A stretch of DNA of 64,000 nucleotides from Candidatus Reconcilbacillus cellulovorans (GTDB lineage: Bacteria > Bacillota > Bacilli > Paenibacillales > Reconciliibacillaceae). Below the pieces are notes generated by a model. That model was not told the DNA's origin. It saw nothing but the letters and a program-made list of their open reading frames with translations, and made no database searches. This document shows positions 1 through 8,660 of this stretch, piece by piece (position 1 is the first letter of the stretch; each line of letters opens with the position of its first letter). The position numbers and the translations under genes are program-made. The stretch spans positions 62,001 to 126,000 of the forward strand of contig MOXJ01000001.1 in the NCBI GenBank assembly GCA_002507565.1, in the 5' to 3' direction.

Positions 1-1747
1 CGACGACGGGGTGACGGCCTCCCTCGATGCGAAGCGAGTATCCGTCGGTCAGGACGGGCTTCGTATATCGACGCTCTGCGCTGACAGTCGCAAACGACTG
101 AAGCACGTCGACCGCGGCGACGGCGGCGGCCAGTTTTTGCAACCGCGGGATTTGCCCGGCGATTTTTTCGCGCAGATCGGAAAACAATTCATATTCAAGT
201 TCGACCATGCGCTCTTCGGCTTCGAGAATCAGCGCTTCTTTTTCTTTGAGTTCCCGCGTGACGAACCGTTCGCCGTGGGCAAGCGTCTGCCGCCGCTCGT
301 AACGGTCTTCCGGCACGGCCGATAAGTTCGGTCGGGTCACCTCGATATAATAACCGAACACTTTGTTGTAACCGACTTTGAGCGACCGGATGCCGGTCAG
401 CTCCCGTTCCCTCTGCTCCAGTTCAGCGATCCAACGCTTGCCGTCCGTGCTCGCTTCCCGCAGCCGGTCCAGCCGCTCGTGATAACCCGGGCGGATCATG
501 CCGCCCTCGCGGACCGAGACGGGAGGATCGTCGACGATCGCTTCGGCAATCCGGTCGCGCAAATCCGCGCAGTCGTCGACTCCTCCGAGCAGCCGCTCCA
601 GCGTCGCCGAACCGGACGAAAGGCAACACGCCTTTAACGCCGGGACGCGTTCCAGCGTCGCCCGCAAGGCGACCAGATCGCGCGCGTTGCAGTTGCCGTA
701 CGCAATGCGGCCGACGAGCCGCTCAAGGTCATACATTTCTTTCAAAATTCGAAAAATTTCATCGCGTATCGCCGAACGGTTGACCAGGCATTCGACCGCC
801 TCAAGGCGCCGCTCGATTTCGGGGCGGTCGATAAGCGGCTTGTCCAGCCAGCGGCGCAACAGCCTCGCCCCCATCGCCGTCGCCGTCCGGTCCAATAGAC
901 CAAGCAGCGCGCCTTTCTTGGAGCGGTCACGGGCGGATTCGACCAGCTCGAGATTGCGCCGAGTAAACGGGTCCATCCACAGGCTGCGCTCGGCATCATA
1001 ACGGCGGATCGCCGAAAGATGCGCGAGCGTCCGCTTTTGCGTCTCGCGAAGATAAGCTAGCAGCAACGCCACGGCGTCCGCAGACGGCGGCGGAAGAGAG
1101 TCGCGCTCTTCCGACGGAAACTGCTGTTCCAACAAGGCGCGGTCCTGCTCGGTCCAGACGGACGGCACCGCACCGGCCAAATACAGGCCGGCCGACTTCC
1201 GGACGCGCGCAAGCAGCCGTTCGTCGCCGATGATCTCCGCAGGATCATAGACAATCAATTCGTCCTTGAGCTGCTCCAGCGTCTCGACGGAAGTGGCATA
1301 CAATTCGCCGGTCGTCAAGTCGCAAACGGCGAGCCCGAACCCTTCCGGCTTTTCCGCTATCGCGGCGAGGAAGTTGTTGGCGGGTGTTTCGGACGGTTTG
1401 TCCTCCATCACCGTTCCGGGCGTGACGATGCGAACGATTTCCCTACGCACCACACCCTTGGCGGTCGCGGGATCTTCCATTTGTTCGCAAATCGCCACTT
1501 TATATCCCTTTTCCACTAAACGGCGGATGTACGTTTCAGCGGAATGGTACGGCACGCCGCACATCGGAACCCGTTCCGAGCCGCCGTCGCGCCCCGTCAG
1601 CGTAATTTCCAGCTCGCGAGCCGCCTGCACCGCGTCGTCAAAAAACAATTCGTAAAAATCGCCAAGCCGGAAAAACAAGAAGGCATCGGGAACTTGGGCC
1701 TTGACCTGGAGATATTGTTCGATCATCGGGGTATATTTCGACGACAT
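1..1747 (-). CDS. mutS: DNA mismatch repair protein MutS (N-terminal 582 residues; C-terminus beyond window)
   Basis: MutS recognises mismatches and insertion loops and starts methyl-independent mismatch repair. The frame is open from the ATG at 1747 to the window edge and ends in RHPVV, the segment just before the Walker A loop, so the ATPase domain lies outside. The mismatch-binding Phe-x-Glu motif is visible at F31 and E33 within GDFYE. The connector, lever and clamp regions read through without interruption. An AAGGGG ribosome binding site sits 6 nt before the ATG. The gene is last of three in the order cotE, amidoligase, mutS, 37 nt downstream of the amidoligase, so it is probably co-transcribed. 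Identification is near certain; only completeness is unknown. Confidence 0.97.
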   Translation of the reverse strand, partial: MSSKYTPMIEQYLQVKAQVPDAFLFFRLGDFYELFFDDAVQAARELEITLTGRDGGSERVPMCGVPYHSAETYIRRLVEKGYKVAICEQMEDPATAKGVVRREIVRIVTPGTVMEDKPSETPANNFLAAIAEKPEGFGLAVCDLTTGELYATSVETLEQLKDELIVYDPAEIIGDERLLARVRKSAGLYLAGAVPSVWTEQDRALLEQQFPSEERDSLPPPSADAVALLLAYLRETQKRTLAHLSAIRRYDAERSLWMDPFTRRNLELVESARDRSKKGALLGLLDRTATAMGARLLRRWLDKPLIDRPEIERRLEAVECLVNRSAIRDEIFRILKEMYDLERLVGRIAYGNCNARDLVALRATLERVPALKACCLSSGSATLERLLGGVDDCADLRDRIAEAIVDDPPVSVREGGMIRPGYHERLDRLREASTDGKRWIAELEQRERELTGIRSLKVGYNKVFGYYIEVTRPNLSAVPEDRYERRQTLAHGERFVTRELKEKEALILEAEERMVELEYELFSDLREKIAGQIPRLQKLAAAVAAVDVLQSFATVSAERRYTKPVLTDGYSLRIEGGRHPVV

Positions 1748-1784
1748 GGCGAACCCCTTTTCCCGATCGTGTCGAATGGTTTTA

Positions 1785-3191
1785 TTATACCACGTCGGGG
1801 AAATCGACGGGAATGCGCCACAGTCTCCGGATATCCGCGCGGCCGTCCCACGTCCGCCGTTCGCGGATCATCCGACGGACGGGTTCCAGCCAGCTTTCGA
1901 AATCCGCATAGCCGGGAAGGTCGGCAAGGCAAACCCACAACTGCTCTACAACGTCGTATAAACGGTCTTTTCGTCCGGCATAAAAATCGGCGACAAGTTC
2001 CGGGTCGTCCAACGGCCGTTCGAAAAGCCGCCAGTGTCCGGTCGCCAGCAGCTTCGCCAGCGCAAAGGCGGCCTTCGTCGCCCGCGGCGACGACAGCCAG
2101 CTTGCGGGCGTGCGGTACTCGAATCCGTATGGTTTAAGGCGGAAATCGCCGAGAGCGCCGTATCTCGGACGCCGACGGGCGCTCGGTTCGTCCTCGAGCA
2201 ACATAAGCGGAAGCGCCAAAAAATTATCGAGGGCACGCAACAGATGGCTGTTCAGCCAAACTCCGCCGAAATGCAGATGCCCGCCCAGCGGTGTTTTCCG
2301 CACCGGCATCCCGCCCGCCAGCCATCGGCAGGAGGGATCGCGAATCTGCCGCGCCGCCGCGCAAAGCGCCTTTCGGACAGAACGGACAGCGCCGCGCGGA
2401 TCGACCGCAGGTTCCGGGCGCAGTTCCATAAGCGGAAAAGCGAATCGCCCGTCTTTCAGGCGGACGGCGTCGCATCCGACGGTTCCCCGTTTTTCAACGA
2501 ATCTTGAGCCCGGCACGAGGCGGCCGCGTTCGTTGACGAGGACGAATTCCGGATCGGCTCCCAGCATAACAGAACCATTCGGTCGGAACGATTCCTTCAG
2601 CGACGCATCGAACTGCGCAATCGCTTCCGCCCAAAGCTCGACGGGTTCGAACCGCTCTGGCGGGCCGACGCGGACGACCGCAAGCCGGCCTGCGTCCGAC
2701 GCGACGTCGACGACGCCGAAATCGAGGCCGAGCGCGTACAGAGCGCGGACCGCCAAGCGCGCGGCTTTCCGAACAGTCGGACCGTCGGGTTCCGCACGCG
2801 CGGCGGTTTCGACCGGCCGCAACCCGTCGGAGCGAAAAACGCCGATCGGTTGCAGGTGGAAGACCGGAACCGTCCAGCAAGCTCTCCATCTGAGGCGGCC
2901 ATGCCCGAAATCTTCCCCGTCCATCGGCTGGACGTTCGGAATGCCGTGCAGACGCCAAATTTCGACGGCCCGCGCCGCGTCGCGGTTTTCCGCGTTTACG
3001 CCGCTGAGCCGCCAGAGGCGGTCGTCGGTCGGCGGCGTTCGGACGTCCCACTCGACGACGGCCGTCGTCGCAGCCGCTCCGACGTGGAGCGGGGGTTTTG
3101 GCGGCAAACTTCCGAACGGCACACGCAGGGCGGCGGTAAATCGCGAGGAAAGATGCGGGCGACGTATCCAGACATAAGTCGTCATTTCCAT
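1785..3191 (-). CDS. Putative amidoligase (phiEco32-type COOH-NH2 ligase domain)
   Basis: The 468-residue product carries the signatures of the ATP-dependent COOH-NH2 ligase type 2 family: GADPEFVLVN at 211-220, MELRPEP near 255 and GGHLHFGG at 303-310. The acidic and histidine residues in these motifs are the expected metal and nucleotide ligands. Residues about 80-180 contain an ALGLDFGVVDV stretch that resembles the end of an ATP-grasp fold, so two ligase-like modules may be fused (inference). The open frame extends 60 codons further upstream into cotE. ATG 3191 is preferred because a GAAAGGGG ribosome binding site precedes it and the longer N-terminus is an antisense-like Arg/Ser-rich shadow. 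It lies between cotE and mutS, which suggests a spore-coat or peptide-crosslinking role, but the substrate is unknown. Confidence 0.8.
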   Translation of the reverse strand: MEMTTYVWIRRPHLSSRFTAALRVPFGSLPPKPPLHVGAAATTAVVEWDVRTPPTDDRLWRLSGVNAENRDAARAVEIWRLHGIPNVQPMDGEDFGHGRLRWRACWTVPVFHLQPIGVFRSDGLRPVETAARAEPDGPTVRKAARLAVRALYALGLDFGVVDVASDAGRLAVVRVGPPERFEPVELWAEAIAQFDASLKESFRPNGSVMLGADPEFVLVNERGRLVPGSRFVEKRGTVGCDAVRLKDGRFAFPLMELRPEPAVDPRGAVRSVRKALCAAARQIRDPSCRWLAGGMPVRKTPLGGHLHFGGVWLNSHLLRALDNFLALPLMLLEDEPSARRRPRYGALGDFRLKPYGFEYRTPASWLSSPRATKAAFALAKLLATGHWRLFERPLDDPELVADFYAGRKDRLYDVVEQLWVCLADLPGYADFESWLEPVRRMIRERRTWDGRADIRRLWRIPVDFPDVV

Positions 3192-3234
3192 CGCCTGCGC
3201 CCCTTTCGCCCAAAAGGCGTGGAACGAACGCCGG

Positions 3235-3804
3235 CTACGCCGTCTCGTCGTCCAAGAGATCGGGATCGAGTTCTTCGTACTCTTCGGACGCGTCCTCGGC
3301 GAAATCCGGTTCTTTGTCGCCCCAGTCGTCGCAACCGTCCGGGCAAAGACGGACGCACAGCTTGGTTTCACCGATCAGCTCGACTTGGAATTCGCGTTCC
3401 ACCCGAACTTCCACACGACCGCTGTCTTTTTGGACGGTCGCTTCCACGCAATTCGGTTCTTGGGTGGCGACCGCCGTCACTTCCTCGGTTCCCGGCCGGC
3501 AATTCGGATCCCGGTATACGAGCGGCACTTGTTCCACGTACGAAACGGTTTCTTTCGCCACATCGGTTTTTGTGTTTTTATCATATGAATACCATATATT
3601 GATGTCGTACGTGCCGACGACCTCGACGCCGTTGTCGGACCGGACCGCCTCGTATTGGTGATTGATCACCCAACATCCCAATATGCTGGACGGCGTCTGG
3701 GGTGGCGTGACGATATGGGTGGACTGGGAAAACTTTTTCCCCTTCCCGCACACCGCCTTCACGTAAATCTCCCTGCACCGCGTCCGTTGATCCGGGTGCG
3801 CCAT
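3235..3804 (-). CDS. cotE: Outer spore coat morphogenetic protein CotE
   Basis: CotE assembles on the forespore surface and recruits the outer coat proteins during sporulation. The product has 189 residues, close to the roughly 180 of characterised CotE. It begins with the family-typical REIYVKAVCGKGKKFSQ segment, contains the ILGCWVINH core, and ends in a strongly acidic tail rich in Glu and Asp, as CotE proteins do. Start ATG 3804 has a GGGAGGT box upstream. A sigma-K-like promoter (AC, 17 nt, CATAGGAT) lies just upstream. It heads a minus-strand group with the amidoligase and mutS; linkage of cotE with mutS is common in Bacillales. Confidence 0.95.
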   Translation of the reverse strand: MAHPDQRTRCREIYVKAVCGKGKKFSQSTHIVTPPQTPSSILGCWVINHQYEAVRSDNGVEVVGTYDINIWYSYDKNTKTDVAKETVSYVEQVPLVYRDPNCRPGTEEVTAVATQEPNCVEATVQKDSGRVEVRVEREFQVELIGETKLCVRLCPDGCDDWGDKEPDFAEDASEEYEELDPDLLDDETA

Positions 3805-3837
3805 CCTTTCCCGACCTCCCCCATGCGGATTCAGTAA

Positions 3838-3864
3838 ATCCTATGCGGGACATTCGTCTAGGGT
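3838..3864 (-). promoter_or_regulatory. Sigma-K-like promoter of cotE
   Basis: Reading the minus strand, an AC dinucleotide (3864-3863) is followed after 17 nt by CATAGGAT (3845-3838). This fits the mother-cell consensus AC-N16-CATANNNTA, apart from one extra spacer base. The site lies 34 nt upstream of the cotE start. cotE has a sigma-K promoter in B. subtilis, so a match here is expected, but this is a pattern match only. Confidence 0.35.
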
Positions 3865-3903
3865 GACAAAAACTTTGCGGGAAGAGACGGCTCGGCCGGG
3901 CAG

Positions 3904-4716
3904 TCAGCCAGGTCCCGGGGGAAGCATCGGCTCATACATCATGATCGCGTCGTTGCTCGTCACAAATTCGTCCGCGACCGTTTCTCCGGTTTCGACCAAG
4001 ATGACGCGACGCCGGATGACATTGTGGCGGGTATAAACGCCCCACGGCTGGCGCTCGATGCGGTGATCGGCTTCGTACACCTCGTAGCGGTATCGCGGCG
4101 GCTCGACCGTCCGCCACTGGCCGACGAGATGGCTGTCGGTCACCCGAAGGCGAAGCTGGTACGGCCGGTCCGTAGGGTTGTAGATTTGCAGGTCGATGTA
4201 GTTATAGGCGCACGTGGCGCCGCTGCCGAACGGCTGGGTGCGGCCGGCGTCCGGGAACACGTCGTAACTGTGCCGATGCCGTTCGACGACCGAAAGCGGC
4301 GTATGGAGCGCCAGCCAGTAGATCAGGTTGGTGAGCTGGCAAAGCCCGCCGCCGATTCCGGGCCGAACGGTGCCGTAAAACAGCACCATGCCCGGGACGT
4401 ATCCTTTCCGCTTCGACGGTTTACCGACGAGGCGCCAGAACGACATCGTTTCCCCGGGACGAACGACGATGCCGTCCAACCGGCCGACGGCGAGGCGCAG
4501 ATTGCGGACTTTGTTGTGCTGCATCCACAGGTCGACGCCGCGCAACGGACGGTATAGCGGCGTGTGGTGTTCGGCGACGACCACAGGCAAGTCTTCCGAC
4601 AAGCGAACGGAAGCGAATCGGGTGCGGCTGAGATACCAATACGCGTACCGCATCAGCGTTCGGAGTCGGGCCCCCAGCCAGATCCGGACCGCCGAACGTC
4701 GGACGGGTTTTTTCAC
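3904..4716 (-). CDS. VanW family protein
   Basis: VanW proteins occur in glycopeptide-resistance clusters and widely in Firmicutes, and their biochemical role is unknown. The 270-residue product shows the family core: PGETMSFWRLVGKPSKRKGY, then GIGGGLCQLTNLIYWLALH and the HSYDVFPDAGRTQPFGSGAT segment. GTG 4716 is chosen over the longer open frame (to 5019), because the extension lies inside the downstream-read carboxypeptidase gene and GGAGG lies 10 nt before this GTG. It sits 23 nt after the M32 carboxypeptidase gene, so the two are probably co-transcribed. No van resistance genes are nearby, so a resistance role is not implied. Confidence 0.88.
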   Translation of the reverse strand: MKKPVRRSAVRIWLGARLRTLMRYAYWYLSRTRFASVRLSEDLPVVVAEHHTPLYRPLRGVDLWMQHNKVRNLRLAVGRLDGIVVRPGETMSFWRLVGKPSKRKGYVPGMVLFYGTVRPGIGGGLCQLTNLIYWLALHTPLSVVERHRHSYDVFPDAGRTQPFGSGATCAYNYIDLQIYNPTDRPYQLRLRVTDSHLVGQWRTVEPPRYRYEVYEADHRIERQPWGVYTRHNVIRRRVILVETGETVADEFVTSNDAIMMYEPMLPPGPG

Positions 4717-4739
4717 CGAGCCGGTTCCTCCGAATCCGT

Positions 4740-6254
4740 TCACAGCCCGTAAAGCTCCCCGTACTTGTTCTGTAGATACGCAAGCAGCGCGTCGGGATTC
4801 GCGGGCGAACCCGTGGCTTTTTCGATCAAATCTTCCGGGTCGAATTGCTTGCCGTAACGCCAGACGCGTTCGTGCAGCCAACCGCGGATCGCCTCGAACC
4901 GACCGTCGGCGACGCAACCGTCGACGTCGACCGTTTTCCGCATCGCTTCCAGAAGCTGAGCCGCGTACACATTGCCGAGCGCATAGGACGGAAAATACCC
5001 GAAACTGCCGCCCGCCCAATGCACGTCCTGCAACACCCCTTCGGCGTCGTTGCCCGGCCGGACGCCGAGCAGGTCAGCGTACAGGTCGTTCCAGACGGTC
5101 GGCAGATCGTCGGCGGAGATCCGCCCGTCGAACAGCGATTTCTCGATTTCATACCGGACGATGATATGCAGGTTGTAGGTGAGCTCATCGGCTTCGGTGC
5201 GGATGAGCGACGGCCGCGCAGCGTTGACGGCGCGGTAAAACGTTTCGGTCGAAATGCGCCCGAACGGTTCTGGAAAATATTCCCGCAACACCGGCAAGTA
5301 GCGGTCCCAAAACGCCCGGCTTCGCCCGATCATATTTTCCCACAGCCGCGACTGCGACTCGTGCACGCCCATCGACGCGCCGTCCCAGAGCGGCGTACCG
5401 TACAGCCCGGCGGGAAGATACTGCTCGTAAAGCGCATGGCCGCATTCGTGAATCGTGCCGAACAACCCGACCGTCAAATCATCCTCGCTGTAGCGCGTCG
5501 TGATGCGGACGTCGCCGGGACCTAGGCCGATTGCGAACGGATGGGCGCTTTCGTCGAGCCTTCCCGCTTCGAAATCGTAGCCGAGATCGCACAAAAGACG
5601 GCGGTTCAACTCTTTTTGCCGTTCGACGGGAAAATGCCCTTTCAGCGCCGAAGGATCCGGATTTTTTCCCGATGCTGCGACGGCGCGGACGAGTTCGGCC
5701 AATTTCGGCCGCAGCGCACCGAAAATCCGGTCAAGCCGCGCGACGGTCATGCCCGGTTCGTAAGGCTGCAGAAGAGCGTCATAAGGGTGTTCGCGATACC
5801 CCCAAATCTCCGCAAATTCGCGCAAATAATTTACTATTTTTCTCAAATAAGGCAAAAAAACCTTGAAATCCGAGGCTTTTTTCGCTTCCTCCCATACCGA
5901 TTCCGCTTCCGCGGTAAGCGCGACAAACGCGCGATACGTTTCGGGAGGAATACGGCGGTTGCGGTCGTATTCCCGCCGGCATTCGCGGATGCTCGCCCGC
6001 TCGACTTCATGAAGCAACGGCCAGACGTCGGGTTGTTCAAAAAACGCGAGCAGTTCGCCCATCTCCTCCGAAACCGACAGCCGAAGACATTCGGCCGACA
6101 ACATGCCGATCGTCTCCGACCGGGTGCTCACGGCTCTCGGCGGTGCGCCCGTCCGCAAATCCCAGTGCAGCACGCCCAGCGCTTCTTGATAACTTCTTAT
6201 TTTCGCGGTAAGCGCGCCGAATCTTGCGCGCATCGTCTCAAGCGTTTCGGCCAC
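4740..6254 (-). CDS. Carboxypeptidase M32 (Taq carboxypeptidase family)
   Basis: This is a zinc-dependent carboxypeptidase that removes C-terminal residues from peptides, probably in the cytoplasm since no signal peptide is seen. The product has 504 residues, the usual family length. The HEXXH zinc motif is present as HECGH at 269-273. The second family signature, HESQSRLWEN, follows from about residue 298 and supplies the third zinc ligand. The GTG start at 6254 is supported by AAGGAGGAG upstream. It is followed by the VanW gene and lies 40 nt downstream of the germination operon, so readthrough is possible. Confidence 0.95.
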   Translation of the reverse strand: MAETLETMRARFGALTAKIRSYQEALGVLHWDLRTGAPPRAVSTRSETIGMLSAECLRLSVSEEMGELLAFFEQPDVWPLLHEVERASIRECRREYDRNRRIPPETYRAFVALTAEAESVWEEAKKASDFKVFLPYLRKIVNYLREFAEIWGYREHPYDALLQPYEPGMTVARLDRIFGALRPKLAELVRAVAASGKNPDPSALKGHFPVERQKELNRRLLCDLGYDFEAGRLDESAHPFAIGLGPGDVRITTRYSEDDLTVGLFGTIHECGHALYEQYLPAGLYGTPLWDGASMGVHESQSRLWENMIGRSRAFWDRYLPVLREYFPEPFGRISTETFYRAVNAARPSLIRTEADELTYNLHIIVRYEIEKSLFDGRISADDLPTVWNDLYADLLGVRPGNDAEGVLQDVHWAGGSFGYFPSYALGNVYAAQLLEAMRKTVDVDGCVADGRFEAIRGWLHERVWRYGKQFDPEDLIEKATGSPANPDALLAYLQNKYGELYGL

Positions 6255-6293
6255 GTCGAAACTCCTCCTTAACCCTCGATCCTGATCGCGGTA

Positions 6294-7394
6294 TCACGAC
6301 GATTTTACCACACGTTTCCGCACGACGGCCACCGCGAGAAGCAAAACGGGAATGCCGATCTGAAAAGGCAGAAACAGTGTGACCGGCAATACGCTCGTCC
6401 CGATCCACAGATGTTCCGGCAGGTTGTCGGCGATCCAACTGCTGGCCGCCCACACGACAAGTACGACCGCCGTCGCCAAACGCCGGGCTTGGCGGACGCC
6501 GAACAGATCGGCCGCGACTTGTGCGGATGCAAACATGTACACAGCAATTTTAAAAAAATCGCTGATGATGAAACTGAGAATCACAATTGCATCGAGCCGT
6601 TGCAAAAACTCCGCAATGTTGACCATGCTGATCGTCGCCAGAAGCGGAAAAACCGATCTTTTGAAAATGCCAACGCCCAAAACGGAGATGTTCAGCACGA
6701 CATTGTAGGCGATCACCAGTCCGGCGATCACCGTGACGATCACGCCGCGCCGCCAAAGCCGGACCGACTCGCGCACAAACGGAAATACCGTCAGGAAACT
6801 GACTGTTTCGCCGAACGGAAACGTGAGCGTTTCCGGAAACGCCGCCAAGACTGGTTGAATTCCGTTTTCCAAAACAGGGAGAAGATTCGAAAATCTTACG
6901 ATTCCCGAGCAGAAAATGAGCACACTTCCGACCACGCCGAGACCGACAAGCGTCATGCCGAAAAATTCGCCGGTTCTCGCCAGCACTTCAATACCCTTAT
7001 ACAGCACATAAACGAGAACGGCGGACATCAGACCGGTGACGGCAGCCAGCGGCGTCGACTCGTACAGCGACGTGATCAGGAGGTCGCCGCCGTCGCGCAT
7101 ATTCCGCGCTGCGCAATACAGAAAAAACAGCATGTATGCAAAACCGACCGCCCAGCCGAGCCGCCGGCCGAGCACCGCCTGGGCGCACCGGACGAGCGTC
7201 ATGCCGGGATAAAGCCGATACAGCCAGACATAAACGGAATAAAGCACGCATCCCCCGGCCGCTCCGAAAAGCACGGCGATCCAGGCATCCTGCCCCGCTT
7301 TCGTGCCGACGCCGAGCACAAGGGCGGTGCCGAGTTCAAACAACAAAAGCAACCAGACGAATTGTCCTCCTCCGATCTTGTCGCCTCCGTGCAT
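6294..7394 (-). CDS. GerAB family germinant receptor B subunit (operon 1)
   Basis: The 366-residue polytopic membrane protein belongs to the GerAB/APC-like transporter family. In spore germinant receptors this subunit, in the inner spore membrane, binds the germinant. About ten hydrophobic segments run through the sequence, beginning with the GGGQFVWLLLLFELGTALVL helix at the N-terminus and ending in a VVRK basic tail. It is the third gene of a ger operon, 48 nt after the GerAC gene. The order A-C-B matches gerK rather than gerA of B. subtilis. The germinant cannot be predicted from the sequence. Confidence 0.93.
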   Translation of the reverse strand: MHGGDKIGGGQFVWLLLLFELGTALVLGVGTKAGQDAWIAVLFGAAGGCVLYSVYVWLYRLYPGMTLVRCAQAVLGRRLGWAVGFAYMLFFLYCAARNMRDGGDLLITSLYESTPLAAVTGLMSAVLVYVLYKGIEVLARTGEFFGMTLVGLGVVGSVLIFCSGIVRFSNLLPVLENGIQPVLAAFPETLTFPFGETVSFLTVFPFVRESVRLWRRGVIVTVIAGLVIAYNVVLNISVLGVGIFKRSVFPLLATISMVNIAEFLQRLDAIVILSFIISDFFKIAVYMFASAQVAADLFGVRQARRLATAVVLVVWAASSWIADNLPEHLWIGTSVLPVTLFLPFQIGIPVLLLAVAVVRKRVVKSS

Positions 7395-7442
7395 TCCTCT
7401 TTGTGACCCTCCCTTCCGCCCCGTCGGCTGCTTGCGAAACGA

Positions 7443-8657
7443 TCACGACGACAGCCAGTACGATTTTGTACGCGTGCCTGTTCTCCGGATGGACGACTGA
7501 ACTTCGACCTCCGCCTCGATCTGCGGAAACCAACGGTTCCACTCATCCCGGACAGAACGCCACTTTTGCGGATTAGCCCGACGGAAAACGTCCGAAAACC
7601 CGAACACGTCGGCCGGAAGACGCTGGGCCGTACGGACGGCGTCGCGGATGAACGATTCGGTTGTTTCGCTCCACTGTTGTTCCAGCTGTCGGATCGCCTC
7701 AGGGCGGTCCAGGCTGAAGTCGCAATGCGATTCGCTGATGTTGCCTTCCTGTTCGACCGCGATGCGGACGACCGGTTTTTCTCCCCGAAAACGGCCGCTG
7801 ACTCGGGTGGAGGAACGAAGAATCGTGACGACGGCGGCTTTTTTTCGATTTCCGCATTCGAGCCCGACGACGCCGCCTCGGATTTCGCCCAGAATCGCGA
7901 CAATACCCCTCGCGGCGTCGCCGTCGGCCCATTCGTGCAGCCGGCTGTCTTTAAACAGTGCGATACCGTCGAGTACAAGCCGCGACGAACTTCGCGTCTC
8001 GAAATTGTTGCGCTGAATCGTTCCCGACTTCGGGTCGCCAAGAACGCGAACACCGGCGAGGACAGGCTCTCTGTGCGGGTTTTCCAAAAAATTTATAATT
8101 TGAATAACAGAATAATCCAGCGTTTCCCCCCACAGCTTGCTCGAAAATTTTAAATTTCCCACGAGCGCCGCCGCGGGAATTCGTTCGATCTGCGTCAGCT
8201 GACTGATGACCGTTGACGCGTCGGCGTCCCGCGCGACGATCATCTTCGAATTGAGCCGAATTTCGTTCGACCGGTCGAGAAAATCGAACAAATCGCGAAT
8301 GCCTCGTCTGGCCTGATTTTCGCCGATGACGACCAAACGCATGTGGGCGAAATAAAGCCTTCGCGGAATTTTGCGCGAAGCGCGGCGAATCGCTTCAAAC
8401 AGCGTACTTCCTTCCGAATCGAGCACGACGACCGGCGTCGATTTTCCCCCTGCGGCCCCCCCTCCGGCCGTCGAACTGCCCGCCACCTCGTCGGCGTTGA
8501 CGACCTGAAACGTCACGCGGTAACGCCCCGCGTTCTCCTCAGCGTCGATGCCCATCGCCGAAACGAACGCCAGATCGTTGAGTTCCCTGCGGTCCCAACA
8601 GCCCGAACAAAACAACAGCAAAACGGCGATCGAACAAACCGTCGTGATTAGGCGCAT
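7443..8657 (-). CDS. GerAC family germinant receptor lipoprotein (operon 1)
   Basis: The 404-residue product starts with a lipoprotein signal peptide with a Cys near residue 20 (SGCWDRRELN). CWDRRELN is the hallmark start of mature Ger(x)C proteins. The lipid-anchored C subunit sits on the outer face of the inner spore membrane and is needed for receptor function. Downstream the LYFAHMRLVVIGE and IRLNSKMIVA stretches match domain 1-2 cores. Its ATG lies 3 nt after the stop of the A-subunit gene, so the two are translationally coupled. It is intact and of normal length. Confidence 0.93.
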   Translation of the reverse strand: MRLITTVCSIAVLLLFCSGCWDRRELNDLAFVSAMGIDAEENAGRYRVTFQVVNADEVAGSSTAGGGAAGGKSTPVVVLDSEGSTLFEAIRRASRKIPRRLYFAHMRLVVIGENQARRGIRDLFDFLDRSNEIRLNSKMIVARDADASTVISQLTQIERIPAAALVGNLKFSSKLWGETLDYSVIQIINFLENPHREPVLAGVRVLGDPKSGTIQRNNFETRSSSRLVLDGIALFKDSRLHEWADGDAARGIVAILGEIRGGVVGLECGNRKKAAVVTILRSSTRVSGRFRGEKPVVRIAVEQEGNISESHCDFSLDRPEAIRQLEQQWSETTESFIRDAVRTAQRLPADVFGFSDVFRRANPQKWRSVRDEWNRWFPQIEAEVEVQSSIRRTGTRTKSYWLSS

Positions 8658-8660
8658 CCG

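Noticed and set aside
3904-4716. Glycopeptide-resistance island suggested by VanW
   Set aside because: No vanA/H/X/R/S-type genes are nearby, and VanW homologues are widespread in sensitive Firmicutes.
7336-7542. Small hydrophobic ORF between GerAC and GerAB, considered as a fourth receptor (D) subunit
   Set aside because: It overlaps the GerAC end and GerAB start in another frame, has no ribosome binding site, and has only one weak hydrophobic stretch.
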